From: an uncultured Longilinea sp.
GTDB taxonomy: Bacteria > Chloroflexota > Anaerolineae > Anaerolineales > Anaerolineaceae
NCBI GenBank assembly: GCA_937863945.1
Contig: CALMIB010000411.1
Span: 1 to 18,694, forward strand
Reading direction: 5' to 3'
DNA: 18,694 nt
Both the position numbers and the translations under genes were made by a program. Position 1 is the first letter of the stretch; every line of letters begins with the position of its first letter. This document shows, piece after piece, positions 1-7,307 of the stretch. Under the pieces are notes generated by a model that was not told the DNA's origin, did no database searches, and was given only the letters and a program-made list of their open reading frames with translations.

Positions 1-278
1 CCGTCCACCGGGAAGCGCAGCTCGATCACCACGTTGCGGGTAAAGGAGTACAGGGTCGCCACCACATGAAAACGCGGTTCGTTCTGCGGCCAGTAGTCCA
101 CCGCGGTCTCATCCAGCAGCATCTCGAATTGGAACTCGTCGCGCAGCGCCAGCACGGCCTCCAGGTTGAATTCGGGCGCAATCAGCAGCGAAACCTCGCC
201 GCGGAATTCCGCCGGTTGGGCCTGAAAGCGCTCCTGCAGGGATTGAACAACAGGTTGCAGCATCTCGTTCATGGTCAT
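1..278 (-). CDS. nuoC: NADH-quinone oxidoreductase subunit C (NuoC), 3' end cut by window edge
   Basis: NuoC is the 30-kDa-type subunit of the peripheral arm of respiratory complex I, on the cytoplasmic face of the membrane. About 92 residues are visible, and the rest lies beyond position 1. The readable part begins MTMNEMLQ and contains FEMLLDETAVDYWP followed by FHVVATLYSF, matching the conserved NuoC block with a hydrophobic strand, a T-A-V-D-Y motif and a following strand. The start is the ATG at 278, which overlaps the nuoB stop in an ATGA arrangement, with AAGGA about six bases upstream. A second in-frame ATG two codons later is also possible. Gene order nuoA-nuoB-nuoC supports the call. 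Nothing can be said about the C-terminal half. Confidence 0.9.
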   Translation of the reverse strand, partial: MTMNEMLQPVVQSLQERFQAQPAEFRGEVSLLIAPEFNLEAVLALRDEFQFEMLLDETAVDYWPQNEPRFHVVATLYSFTRNVVIELRFPVD

Positions 279-757
279 GCCCAATCCTTGAATTTTTCTT
301 TTTTGACCTTCTCGTGCAGGGTAATAATGCCGTGGATCAAGCCTTCAGGACGCGGCGGGCAGCCCGCCACGTACACGTCCACCGGCACCACCTCATCCAC
401 GCCCTGCACCACGGCGTAGTTGTTGAACACGCCGCCGCATGAGGCGCAATCGCCCATCGCAATCACCCACTTGGGATCCGGCATCTGGTCGTAAAGCTGG
501 CGCACCACGGGGGCCATCTTGCGGCTCACCCGGCCGGCCACGAGCATCAACTCCGACTGCCGCGGGCTGGCACGGTTCAGCTCCATGCCGAAGCGGCTCA
601 AATCATAATTCGAGGCCTGAGCGCCCATCATTTCGATGGCGCAGCAGGCCAGACCAAACAGCATCGGCCACATCGAGCCGGTCCGCGACCAGTTCACCAG
701 GTCTTCCAGCTTGGTGGTCACGATCCCCATCTCGCCGGTTTTTTGGTTCATTCCCAT
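275..757 (-). CDS. nuoB: NADH-quinone oxidoreductase subunit B (NuoB), carries cluster N2
   Basis: NuoB is the complex I subunit that holds the terminal 4Fe-4S cluster N2, which passes electrons to quinone at the junction of peripheral and membrane arms. The 160-residue protein has the usual length. The four expected N2 ligands are present: the tandem pair Cys38-Cys39 in GLACCAIEM, Cys104 in MGDCASCGG and Cys133 in VAGCPPRPEG. Their spacing (66 and 95 residues from the first) matches what I recall for E. coli and Thermus. The extra Cys107 is not a known ligand. The ATG at 757 is preceded by AAGGAG at 765-770 with a seven-base spacer. The gene overlaps the end of nuoA by 10 bases and the nuoC start by 4, so translation is probably coupled. 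Confidence 0.97.
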   Translation of the reverse strand: MGMNQKTGEMGIVTTKLEDLVNWSRTGSMWPMLFGLACCAIEMMGAQASNYDLSRFGMELNRASPRQSELMLVAGRVSRKMAPVVRQLYDQMPDPKWVIAMGDCASCGGVFNNYAVVQGVDEVVPVDVYVAGCPPRPEGLIHGIITLHEKVKKEKFKDWA

Positions 758-1104
758 TCCAGAGCTCCTTTCTTCCAGGCATAAATCAAGCCAATCGCCA
801 GGGTACCCATAAATAAGAACATCTCCACCAGCCCAAAAACGCCCAGGTCGCGGAGCACAACGGCCCAGAGCAGGAAGAAGATCGTTTCAATGTCGAACAG
901 AATAAACAGCACGGCCACCAGGTAGTAGCGCACCGAAATGCGCCGCGTACCGGGGCCGTACGGCACCATGCCCGATTCATAGGGGGCCGCCTTGCGAGCC
1001 GTGGGCCGCTTGGGGCCGAACACATGCCCAATGGCCACAACCAAAAAGCCGATCAAAACTGCAAAAACAAAAAGGATCAAGAGGGGTAGGTAAGCCTGCA
1101 GCAT
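748..1104 (-). CDS. nuoA: NADH-quinone oxidoreductase subunit A (NuoA)
   Basis: NuoA is a small membrane-arm subunit of proton-pumping complex I, located near the quinone-binding junction. The 118-residue product has three hydrophobic segments (about residues 5-28, 60-84 and 88-110). It shows the family marks PYESGMVP (residues 41-48, the conserved loop acidic residue being Glu43) and FDIET (70-74) with the membrane-embedded acidic pair Asp71 and Glu73. The C-terminal WKKGALEWE is also typical. The ATG at 1104 follows AAAGGG at 1111-1116 with a six-base spacer. It is the first gene of the nuo operon, preceded by a 198-bp leader holding two candidate promoters. It overlaps nuoB by 10 bases. 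Confidence 0.97.
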   Translation of the reverse strand: MLQAYLPLLILFVFAVLIGFLVVAIGHVFGPKRPTARKAAPYESGMVPYGPGTRRISVRYYLVAVLFILFDIETIFFLLWAVVLRDLGVFGLVEMFLFMGTLAIGLIYAWKKGALEWE

Positions 1105-1136
1105 AGGGTTCCCTTTTATATAAAGTTTACTGAATC

Positions 1137-1150
1137 GGTCTGATTTCGAA
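1137..1150. repeat. 14-nt direct repeat, copy near the nuoA promoter P1 start site
   Basis: The plus strand reads GGTCTGATTTCGAA. The same sequence with one change (G to A at the twelfth base) recurs exactly 120 bp away at 1257-1270. This copy covers the predicted transcription start region of promoter P1. It could be an operator half-site or a remnant of duplication. No protein can be named for it. Confidence 0.5.
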
Positions 1151-1153
1151 GCT

Positions 1154-1182
1154 AGTATAACAAATGGTGGAAATTTTCACAA
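1154..1182 (-). promoter_or_regulatory. Candidate sigma70 promoter P1 of nuoABC
   Basis: On the minus strand TTGTGA (1177-1182) is followed after a 17-bp spacer by TATACT (1154-1159). Four of six and five of six bases match the -35 and -10 consensus. Transcription would start near 1147, giving a leader of about 43 nt before the nuoA ATG. This is the best match in the nuoA leader. It is read from sequence only. Confidence 0.6.
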
Positions 1183-1222
1183 GGCCGATATATAAGAGCG
1201 GAGTAGTCAGGTTACACCGTTT

Positions 1223-1244
1223 AAAAAAGGCCTGCCACAGCGCC
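1223..1244 (-). terminator. Weak hairpin with T-run in the nuoA leader
   Basis: On the minus strand GGC, a bulged G and CTG pair with CAG and GCC around a TGG loop, followed directly by six T residues (1223-1228). It could end read-through from the AI-2E transporter gene. It begins almost exactly where promoter P2 would start transcription, so it could instead sit at the 5' end of a P2 transcript. The stem is short and bulged, so the call is tentative. Confidence 0.4.
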
Positions 1245-1250
1245 GTTAAT

Positions 1251-1279
1251 ATTATAGGTCTGATTTCAAATTTTGCCAG
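1251..1279 (-). promoter_or_regulatory. Candidate sigma70 promoter P2 upstream of nuoABC
   Basis: On the minus strand CTGGCA (1274-1279, four of six matches) precedes a perfect TATAAT (1251-1256) with a 17-bp spacer. The second copy of the 14-nt repeat lies inside the spacer. Transcription would begin near 1244, at the edge of the small hairpin. Confidence 0.5.
1257..1270. repeat. 14-nt direct repeat, copy inside nuoA promoter P2
   Basis: The plus strand reads GGTCTGATTTCAAA, 13 of 14 identical to the copy at 1137-1150. It abuts the -10 box of P2 and fills most of its spacer, a position where a bound protein would affect polymerase. Confidence 0.5.
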
Positions 1280-1302
1280 TCGATTCTGCGCCAGGGTGAG
1301 AT

Positions 1303-2610
1303 TTAAAAACCCTCCGGCGGCCGGCCGCCCTCCACCGGGTGTTCGGCCTCAGGCAGAATTTCGTGTAAGCGCGGCTTGCGAAAGGGGTTGACCCGGTCGA
1401 ACCACTCCCGCAGGCGCAGGCGGAGATTGAACGGCGGGAGGGAATGCTTTTCCACCGGCGGAAAGGGATCCTCGCCCAGGATCTTTCGATATGTATAACG
1501 AATTAATTCGCGGGCCGTGGCAATGACCGGCGTGGCCAGCAATGCACCCAGCAGCCCGGCCACGTTAACCCCCACCAGCACACCGCTCATCACCACCAGC
1601 GGCGGCAAATCAACCGCATTGCCCAGCACGCGCGGCACGACCCAGTTATTTTCCAACTGCTGCACCAGCACGTACAACCCCACCACCAGCAAAGCCAGCA
1701 CCCAATGGCTGACCGGCAGAAAGACGGAGCCTTCCAGCAGGGCTACGATGACCGCGGGTATGGTGGCAATCACCGGCCCCAGGTTTGGAATCAGCTCCAG
1801 CAGGCCGGCCACAATGCCCAGGTAGGCCGCGCCGGGCACTCCCAGCATCGTCAGGCCCAGCCAGCTCATCACCCCGATCACCAGCATCAGCGTCAATTGT
1901 CCGCGGAAAAACGAGCCCCACAGCCGTTCAATGCGGGCGATCAGGATGGTAAATTCCGCCTTGAACCGTTCCGGGACGATGCGCATGAATCCATCATGAA
2001 AAGTATGCGCGCTGAGGTTAATATAAATGGAAGAAAGAATCACAAAGATGAAAAGCGTGACCTGCGACACGACCGAACCCACCACGCCGGCCGCCGTTTT
2101 GAAGGTTGCGGTCAACGCGGTGCCCAGCGATTGCAGGATGGTGGCTGCCGAGGGCACGCTCGGCACCACGGCTGAAGGTTCATCGCCCAACTGCGCCAAC
2201 AGAGAATCCGCCAGTTGATCGATCGCCGTGTCCATATTGCCCGTCGGAAACTGCAAATCTTTGAGCGCAATCAGCGTGGTGCGCATCCAATCCATCACGC
2301 TTGCCAGGATGCTTTGATAGTTCAGGGCTGCAAAAAAATTGACCGCATTGATCACAGCCTGAATGGCCAGCGTGACCAGCAGCGGCACGACCATCAGGGC
2401 CAGCAGGTAAACCAGCGCGACCGACAGCCCGCGCGACATGCGCGCTTTGCGCTGCAACCACAGCATCGGCGGCCGCAGAATCACGGCGATCAACGCGGCA
2501 ATCACCAGCAGCGACAAAACCGAACGGCTCAGGTAAAGGATGAACACCGCCAGGATAATCAGCATCACGCCGGCGATGTAACGGGTTGTTTTGCTCCATT
2601 CACTGTTCAT
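1303..2610 (-). CDS. AI-2E family transporter (PerM/TqsA-type membrane protein)
   Basis: This is a polytopic membrane protein of the AI-2E transporter family, whose members export or exchange small molecules or ions. The substrate here is unknown. From the chosen start it has 435 residues. Two helices lie at the N-terminus (about 12-46), with a third near 60-85. An amphipathic soluble stretch of roughly 80 residues follows, and then a cluster of five or so helices. The family hallmark is the segment AAYLGIVAGLLELIPNLGPV, followed by further helices and a charged C-terminal tail. The ATG at 2610 is preferred over upstream in-frame codons because GAGGGAG lies three bases before it, and because the extra 14 residues from 2652 are unlike a family N-terminus. 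It is monocistronic, flanked by the glucan operon terminator and the nuo leader. A functional link to either neighbour is not evident. Confidence 0.88.
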   Translation of the reverse strand: MNSEWSKTTRYIAGVMLIILAVFILYLSRSVLSLLVIAALIAVILRPPMLWLQRKARMSRGLSVALVYLLALMVVPLLVTLAIQAVINAVNFFAALNYQSILASVMDWMRTTLIALKDLQFPTGNMDTAIDQLADSLLAQLGDEPSAVVPSVPSAATILQSLGTALTATFKTAAGVVGSVVSQVTLFIFVILSSIYINLSAHTFHDGFMRIVPERFKAEFTILIARIERLWGSFFRGQLTLMLVIGVMSWLGLTMLGVPGAAYLGIVAGLLELIPNLGPVIATIPAVIVALLEGSVFLPVSHWVLALLVVGLYVLVQQLENNWVVPRVLGNAVDLPPLVVMSGVLVGVNVAGLLGALLATPVIATARELIRYTYRKILGEDPFPPVEKHSLPPFNLRLRLREWFDRVNPFRKPRLHEILPEAEHPVEGGRPPEGF

Positions 2611-2613
2611 GAT

Positions 2614-2620
2614 CTCCCTC
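2614..2620 (-). promoter_or_regulatory. Ribosome binding site fixing the AI-2E transporter start at 2610
   Basis: GAGGGAG on the minus strand lies three bases before ATG 2610. The in-frame start 42 bases further upstream lacks a comparable site and would leave this purine tract inside the coding region. Confidence 0.65.
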
Positions 2621-2667
2621 TGTCGCGCAGATGGTTGCCGGTGCCAGAACAATCATCAGCGCTGTTT

Positions 2668-2676
2668 ATTATAACA
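2668..2676 (-). promoter_or_regulatory. Extended -10 promoter for the AI-2E transporter gene
   Basis: The minus strand reads TGTTATAAT, a perfect TATAAT with the TGn extension. No -35 match is seen at 16-17 bp, as is common for extended -10 promoters. The start would be near 2661, about 50 nt before the ATG. The box sits only six bases beyond the terminator stem of the preceding operon. Confidence 0.5.
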
Positions 2677-2681
2677 ACGAA

Positions 2682-2711
2682 CCGCCGCGCGGGATGCGCT
2701 CCGCGCGGCGG
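2682..2711 (-). terminator. Strong GC hairpin ending the carbohydrate operon
   Basis: Perfect 11-bp arms CCGCCGCGCGG (2682-2692) and CCGCGCGGCGG (2701-2711) enclose an 8-nt loop. On the minus strand the stem is followed by TTCGTTGTTAT, T-rich but interrupted. It lies 30 bases after the stop of the last operon gene (GH35). It is probably an intrinsic terminator or an RNA 3'-end stabiliser. The broken T-run keeps confidence below certainty. Confidence 0.7.
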
Positions 2712-2741
2712 AAAATCATCTCCATGCACTTGCAACTGGCT

Positions 2742-5057
2742 TCACGCCCGGCTCAGCACGATCCTGCCATCCGCGGCGTGCAGCCGGACACGCTCGAAAT
2801 CTTCGCCCTGCTCGACCGTGGCCGCGTTGGCGCAGCGGTAGCCGCGCAGCGTTAATTCAGCGTCGAACGCTTCCTGGGCAGCCTTCAGCGTGATGGTCTC
2901 GCCTTCGCGCACCACCTCGCGGATTTCCGCGCTGGCGTACTCCACGCGCACGTCCGGCGCAAGCTGCCAGCCCAGCGGCAAAATCGCGCCGCGGCGGGCG
3001 GGCAGACGAACCGGGTTCCCGCCGAAGAGCGGCTCGCCGCCCAGCCGGATCACCGTCGCGATCGGGTCGTCCTGGTAGTTGCTGACGAACAGGAAGCTGC
3101 CGCGCTCGCCTGCGCTCAGGCGCGTATCCGCCCACTCACTCATCTCGAAAAGCGCCGGGCAGTCCATCTTCAACGCCATCTGGTTGACCACGTCGCCGTC
3201 GTCGAGCGTGAAAGCGCCAAAGGCCGCGCCGAACACCATCACCCTGCCCGCGCCCAGCGACTTGAGGAAACCCACCACGCGCCCGCCGTCGCGCGAGGCA
3301 ATCACCTCGTCGAAGCTGCCCGTATAGCTCTCCACAAACGAGGCCGGGATATCCACGTACTGGAAGGCGTTGATCTCGGCCTGCCGGAACGGCTCGTCGC
3401 TTTCGATCTGGCGCAGGTCCAGCGCATCCTTCAGGAGGGTGCAGGGCCGGCCGCTGAAATCTTCCACGCACATGCGCCCGGCCAACACCAGTTTGCCGCC
3501 GCCAAGCGCGTAATCCACCAGCTTTTGCTGTGTGGCGGCATCGCACTGCTTTTCCATCATCACCCACAGCAGCGGCGTGCGCGCCGGGTCCAGCCGGCCG
3601 CTGGCCAGTTCGATGGCGTCAAACGGCCGGTGGCTGAGCGCCAGGCCGCGGGCCAGGAAATCAAACAGCACCGTGTCGCGCTGGTGCGTGATGATGTCCG
3701 TTGCCGGTTTGGTGGCGGCGTTGTGCACCTCGGTCTTGAAATAATCCAGCAGGTAGCCGATGGTGGTGACCGTTTTGGGTTGCGCCAGCACCAGGTCGGC
3801 GCCGTAGGCGTGCAGCGCGCTGGAAAGCTGCGGGTAGCGGAAGTAATGCCGGCGCAGCGTGCCGTCCTTGCGCACCGGGTGGCCCCAGTCGTGCCGCTTG
3901 ACCGGGCTGAGCACCGGGTGGTTCTCGCCATCGCAGAACAGGTAATGGTTGACCGCGCGCAGGCCGTTGGAGATGCACAACCGGCTGTAGAGGTCGTTGA
4001 AAGACGACTGCCCGTTGCTGTGATCCTGATTGCCGCCCGCCTGGAACTCGATGGAAAAGAGCGGCTGATCAGGGTTCTGCACCGCTTTGGTCATCTCGTT
4101 CACCAGCAGCAATTGGTGATAGTTGCCCTCGCCGATCACCGCCGGGTACACGTCGATGGCGCTGATCATGCCGTCCATGCGCATCACGTCGATCAATTGT
4201 GAGATGCCAATCGGGAAGGTCTTGCCGCCGTTGGCAAAGCCGTGAATGTTGATCACCTCCGGCACTTCCAGCCCGTTGGCGCGCGCTTCTGCGCGCAGGA
4301 ATTGGGTGTACTCGCGCAGGTAGCCGCGGTAGAAATCCTTGTAATCCTCCAACGCCTGCGCCGCGCGGGGGTGCGCCGGGGTGCACAGGGCATCCCGCAG
4401 CGTGGCGGCCAGCGCCCCGCCGGGGTAGCGCGCCTGGGCCGCGCCGCCGTAGCGCACCTGCACGTAGGTTGCCATGCGCGCCAGCGTGTCCGGGTTAACA
4501 TCCAGCATGTTGCGCACCCATTGGATCATGCCCATCTCGTTGTCGAGCTGCATCAGGATGATTTTGCCGCCGCGGGTGACCTGGCGCGGGGTCAACACCT
4601 CGAACACCGCCCGGTACCAGCGGGTCACGCAGGCCAGGTAGTCGGGATGCTGGTAACTGACAAAATCCTGGATGCGCTCGCCGCGGTTGACCACCGCCAC
4701 CTGCGGATAGCGGCTGAAAACCCACGGCGGAATGCCTTCGTTGATCGTCTCGGCGTTGATATACGGCCCCGGCCGGGCGATGATCCACAGGCCCATCTCC
4801 GCCGCCAGGTCCAAAAAGCCGGCCAGATCGCGCAACGGGTGGCTGTGGCCGTCCAGGTCGGTGACGCCGTCCTCCACCTGGTGCCACAGCCAGGGAATAT
4901 ACGAAGCAACCGCGTTAAAACCGGCTGTCTTCAACAATTCCAGGCGCTGGCGCCATTCGGCCCTGGGCGTGCGGAAATAATGGAACTCGCCCGCCTGGAT
5001 CAACACAGGTTGGCCGTCCAGCCAGAACTGGCCGTTCTTTGCAGTAAAATTGCTCAT
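2742..5057 (-). CDS. GH35 family protein: annotated-style beta-galactosidase, possibly beta-1,2-glucosyltransferase
   Basis: This is a 771-residue glycoside hydrolase with a GH35-type TIM barrel at about 1-400. The N-terminal core has GEFHYFR and the barrel strand WIIARPGPYINAE. The acid/base is expected at Glu174 in GGKIILMQLDNEMG and the nucleophile at Glu337 in PLFSIEFQAGG. The GH35 signature around Glu174 departs from consensus: Pro is Lys165, the first Glu is Asp172, and the aromatic after Glu174 is Met. Residues about 490-615 resemble a glutamine-amidotransferase-like fold, and the rest is beta-rich. There is no signal peptide, so it is probably cytoplasmic. ATG 5057 follows AGGAG eight bases away, and the gene starts three bases after the upstream GH144-like gene ends. 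Most GH35 enzymes are beta-galactosidases, but the neighbours suggest a beta-1,2-glucan substrate; a transferase role is inferred. It is the last operon gene. Confidence 0.85.
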   Translation of the reverse strand: MSNFTAKNGQFWLDGQPVLIQAGEFHYFRTPRAEWRQRLELLKTAGFNAVASYIPWLWHQVEDGVTDLDGHSHPLRDLAGFLDLAAEMGLWIIARPGPYINAETINEGIPPWVFSRYPQVAVVNRGERIQDFVSYQHPDYLACVTRWYRAVFEVLTPRQVTRGGKIILMQLDNEMGMIQWVRNMLDVNPDTLARMATYVQVRYGGAAQARYPGGALAATLRDALCTPAHPRAAQALEDYKDFYRGYLREYTQFLRAEARANGLEVPEVINIHGFANGGKTFPIGISQLIDVMRMDGMISAIDVYPAVIGEGNYHQLLLVNEMTKAVQNPDQPLFSIEFQAGGNQDHSNGQSSFNDLYSRLCISNGLRAVNHYLFCDGENHPVLSPVKRHDWGHPVRKDGTLRRHYFRYPQLSSALHAYGADLVLAQPKTVTTIGYLLDYFKTEVHNAATKPATDIITHQRDTVLFDFLARGLALSHRPFDAIELASGRLDPARTPLLWVMMEKQCDAATQQKLVDYALGGGKLVLAGRMCVEDFSGRPCTLLKDALDLRQIESDEPFRQAEINAFQYVDIPASFVESYTGSFDEVIASRDGGRVVGFLKSLGAGRVMVFGAAFGAFTLDDGDVVNQMALKMDCPALFEMSEWADTRLSAGERGSFLFVSNYQDDPIATVIRLGGEPLFGGNPVRLPARRGAILPLGWQLAPDVRVEYASAEIREVVREGETITLKAAQEAFDAELTLRGYRCANAATVEQGEDFERVRLHAADGRIVLSRA

Positions 5058-5060
5058 CAG

Positions 5061-6296
5061 TTAAACTCCTGGTTTTTGGGTATATCCCAATACTGCCAGC
5101 GATTTTTGAATCAGGTCGCTGCCGGTGTAGGTCTTCCAGATCAATCCGCTCAGATGATTCTCGATCAGGATCATCGAACAGCCCTTATCGATGCCGTACA
5201 GCGAGGTGCTGTACCAGGCCGGCGACACATCCAGATTGTAGGCGTCAAAGAAGCCGTAGTCGCCCCAGGTGCGCGGCTGCTGATGGTACAGGTAATCGGC
5301 CAGCGCCAGCGTCTCGGTGGGGAGAAAGGGCAGGCAGCTCAGCGCGGCGTAAATCGACACTGTGCCGTCATGCCAGGGCTTGCCCCGGCAGGGCGGGCTG
5401 CCATAAACGCTGTAGCCGCGCGGGCAGTCGCCGGCGCTGAGCCCCCAACTGTTGGCGTGATAGGTTTTGTACCTGCTGGAATTCTCAATGCAAAAGGCGC
5501 GGTTGGCCAGCGCCGCCCGGCGTGTGTTTTCGAACCAGTCCACGCCGTCCGGGTCCAGGTAGCTGCCGAAATCCATCCAGGCCTCGCTGTACAGGTAGGC
5601 GAACAGGCTGCCGCCGGGGATGTAGATGACCGGCTGGCCTTTGTAGGAACCCGTGTCGCGCTCGAAACCCGCGTACAGGCGGCGGGCGGTTTCGGGCGGC
5701 AGGTACGGCGCGGCCTGCAGGTACATCATTTTCTGCTCGGCGGACATGTCCCATTGCGAGATGAAACCGGGCTCGCCTTCGACATAATCACCGTGCCGGT
5801 CGGGGTTGTAGGCCATGTGAAAGAGCGTCCGGCCGCCGCGTTCAAACACCAGCCAGTTCCAATCCACCCGTTCCAGCAAGCGCCCCGCCAGGTCGCGGAT
5901 TTCAGCATCCTCAAAATACGCCGCCGCGGTGATCACGCCGTTCAGGCAGAGGGCCGTGTCGATGGTCGAATACTCGCTGGCTTTGTGGCGCAGGCCGGTG
6001 TGCATGTCGAGGTAATGCGCGAAGAACCCGCGGTGCTGGCTGACCCGCTCGTTCAGCGTGCGCAGCGTGCCGCGCGTGATTTCAACCGCCTGCCGCGCAT
6101 CGAGGTAGCCACGCGCGTGCCCGATCACCCAGGCGGTCAGCGCGAACCCGGTCGAGGCAATCGAGGCGAGTTGCGGCTTCTTGGTGGAATCAACGGTCAA
6201 CCCGTAACCCGGGCTGGCCGGGTCGAGGTTGGTATGTTGCCGATAAAAATCGACCGAGCCCTTCAGCTCAGCGGAGAGTATTTCCTGGATGTCCAT
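5061..6296 (-). CDS. Cytoplasmic glycoamylase-domain (GH144-like) glucanase
   Basis: This 411-residue protein is built almost entirely of the glycoamylase domain (PF10091/COG5368 type), an alpha/alpha barrel found in GH144 endo-beta-1,2-glucanases and related families. It is a clear paralogue of the lipoprotein at 7308-8660. Shared blocks include SPGYGL (28-33), LASIASTGFALTAW (43-56), STIDTA with Asp113, AEQ with Glu187, WGLSAGD (284-290) and GIDKG (368-372). I infer by eye that Glu187 aligns with an essential Glu of characterised GH144 enzymes and that Asp113 stands where they have Glu. There is no signal peptide or lipobox, so it probably acts in the cytoplasm on imported oligosaccharides. 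ATG 6296 follows GAGGT four bases upstream and lies 11 bases after the lacI-type stop. Substrate and mode of cleavage are not shown. Confidence 0.82.
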   Translation of the reverse strand: MDIQEILSAELKGSVDFYRQHTNLDPASPGYGLTVDSTKKPQLASIASTGFALTAWVIGHARGYLDARQAVEITRGTLRTLNERVSQHRGFFAHYLDMHTGLRHKASEYSTIDTALCLNGVITAAAYFEDAEIRDLAGRLLERVDWNWLVFERGGRTLFHMAYNPDRHGDYVEGEPGFISQWDMSAEQKMMYLQAAPYLPPETARRLYAGFERDTGSYKGQPVIYIPGGSLFAYLYSEAWMDFGSYLDPDGVDWFENTRRAALANRAFCIENSSRYKTYHANSWGLSAGDCPRGYSVYGSPPCRGKPWHDGTVSIYAALSCLPFLPTETLALADYLYHQQPRTWGDYGFFDAYNLDVSPAWYSTSLYGIDKGCSMILIENHLSGLIWKTYTGSDLIQKSLAVLGYTQKPGV

Positions 6297-6307
6297 TGTT
6301 ACCTCGA

Positions 6308-7294
6308 TCAGGGGGTGGGTGTGTCGACCGGCACAGCCGACGATTCCCGTGGAACCAGGTTGACCGGAATGCGGTAGTCGGGGAAGGGCGTGCCGTTATC
6401 GAGAAAATCGATCAGCCAGTTGGCGGCCAGCGAGCCCCACAACAGGCGCGAGGCTCCCACCGTGGACAGGCTGGGGCGCGTGTAGCGGGAAATCAGCACG
6501 TCGTCAAAGCCCACCACGGCAATATCGCGCGGCGCGTCAAGCCGGTGCTCGCTCATGGCCCGCAGAAAACCGACCGCCATCTGGTCGTTGGCGCAAAATA
6601 CCGCCTCGGGCAAATCGCGGCTGGCGATGATCTGCTGGGCAATGGCGTAACCCGACTCCTCGGTGAAGTTGCCCTGATACACCGGGATGGTCAGATCGTG
6701 CTTGCAACCCTCCTGCAAAAACGCCTGCATGCGTTCGGCGTTGTCGAGCGAATCCATGGCGCCGGCGACAAAGGAGATCCTGCGCTTGCCCTGGTCGTAC
6801 AGGTGATTGAACACCTGCCGCACTCCCGACTGGTTGTCCAGCAGCAGCGGAAAAACGTAATCGGTATCCAGGCGGCGGTCCAGCACCACGATCGGGTAGC
6901 CCTTCGAAGCCAGCTTGATGATCGTTTCGTTTTTCACCTTCACGTCGAAGACAATCGCGCCGTCCACCTGGCGCTGCCCGAGGATATTGCGCTTTGACCG
7001 GCTTTCGGGGCACACGATCAACTCGTAATCGGTCTTCAAAACGGCATCGTGAATGCCTTCCAAAATATCTTCATAGAACGAACCGCTGAAACGGGTGATG
7101 AATACGCCCAGGATATGCGTCTTGCGCTTCTTGAGGTTGCGCGCGAAGGCGTTGGGGTGATAGTTTAGATCTTCGGCAGCCTGCAAAACGCGCTGGCGGG
7201 TGGCCGCGCTGATGGTGCCGATGCCATTCAAGGCATAAGAAGCCGTAGTGATGCTGACTTTTGCCTGATTGGCAACATCCTTGATGGTAATCAT
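6308..7294 (-). CDS. LacI family transcriptional regulator
   Basis: This 328-residue protein is a sugar-responsive DNA-binding repressor, probably dimeric. The N-terminal helix-turn-helix is MITIKDVANQAKVSITTASY, followed by a second helix region (TRQRVLQAAEDLNYHPN) and a hinge helix near residues 50-60 (NAFARNLKKRKT). A periplasmic-binding-protein-like effector domain fills the rest, with GVFITRF, VDGAIVFD, VVLDRRLD, VFCANDQMAVG and AVVGFDD as the usual core strands. ATG 7294 is chosen because it begins exactly at the HTH. The in-frame TTG at 7318 overlaps the preceding gene and adds eight residues foreign to the family. It lies inside the operon between the two GH144-like genes, so it probably responds to the glucan-derived sugar and regulates the operon promoter upstream of the window. 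No convincing operator is visible in the window. Confidence 0.93.
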   Translation of the reverse strand: MITIKDVANQAKVSITTASYALNGIGTISAATRQRVLQAAEDLNYHPNAFARNLKKRKTHILGVFITRFSGSFYEDILEGIHDAVLKTDYELIVCPESRSKRNILGQRQVDGAIVFDVKVKNETIIKLASKGYPIVVLDRRLDTDYVFPLLLDNQSGVRQVFNHLYDQGKRRISFVAGAMDSLDNAERMQAFLQEGCKHDLTIPVYQGNFTEESGYAIAQQIIASRDLPEAVFCANDQMAVGFLRAMSEHRLDAPRDIAVVGFDDVLISRYTRPSLSTVGASRLLWGSLAANWLIDFLDNGTPFPDYRIPVNLVPRESSAVPVDTPTP

Positions 7295-7307
7295 TTGGTT
7301 CGTGCCC

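Noticed and set aside
1316..1329. Perfect 14-bp palindrome GGCGGCCGGCCGCC near the end of the AI-2E gene, with five Ts downstream
   Set aside because: It is within the coding C-terminus, has no loop when fully paired, and six bases separate it from the T-run, so a terminator call is not supported beyond possibility.
4242..6377. A 711-codon open frame on the plus strand
   Set aside because: It is antisense to the GH35 and GH144-like genes, is rich in Arg, His, Gln and Val with no recognisable motif, and is an expected by-product of GC-rich third positions on the other strand.
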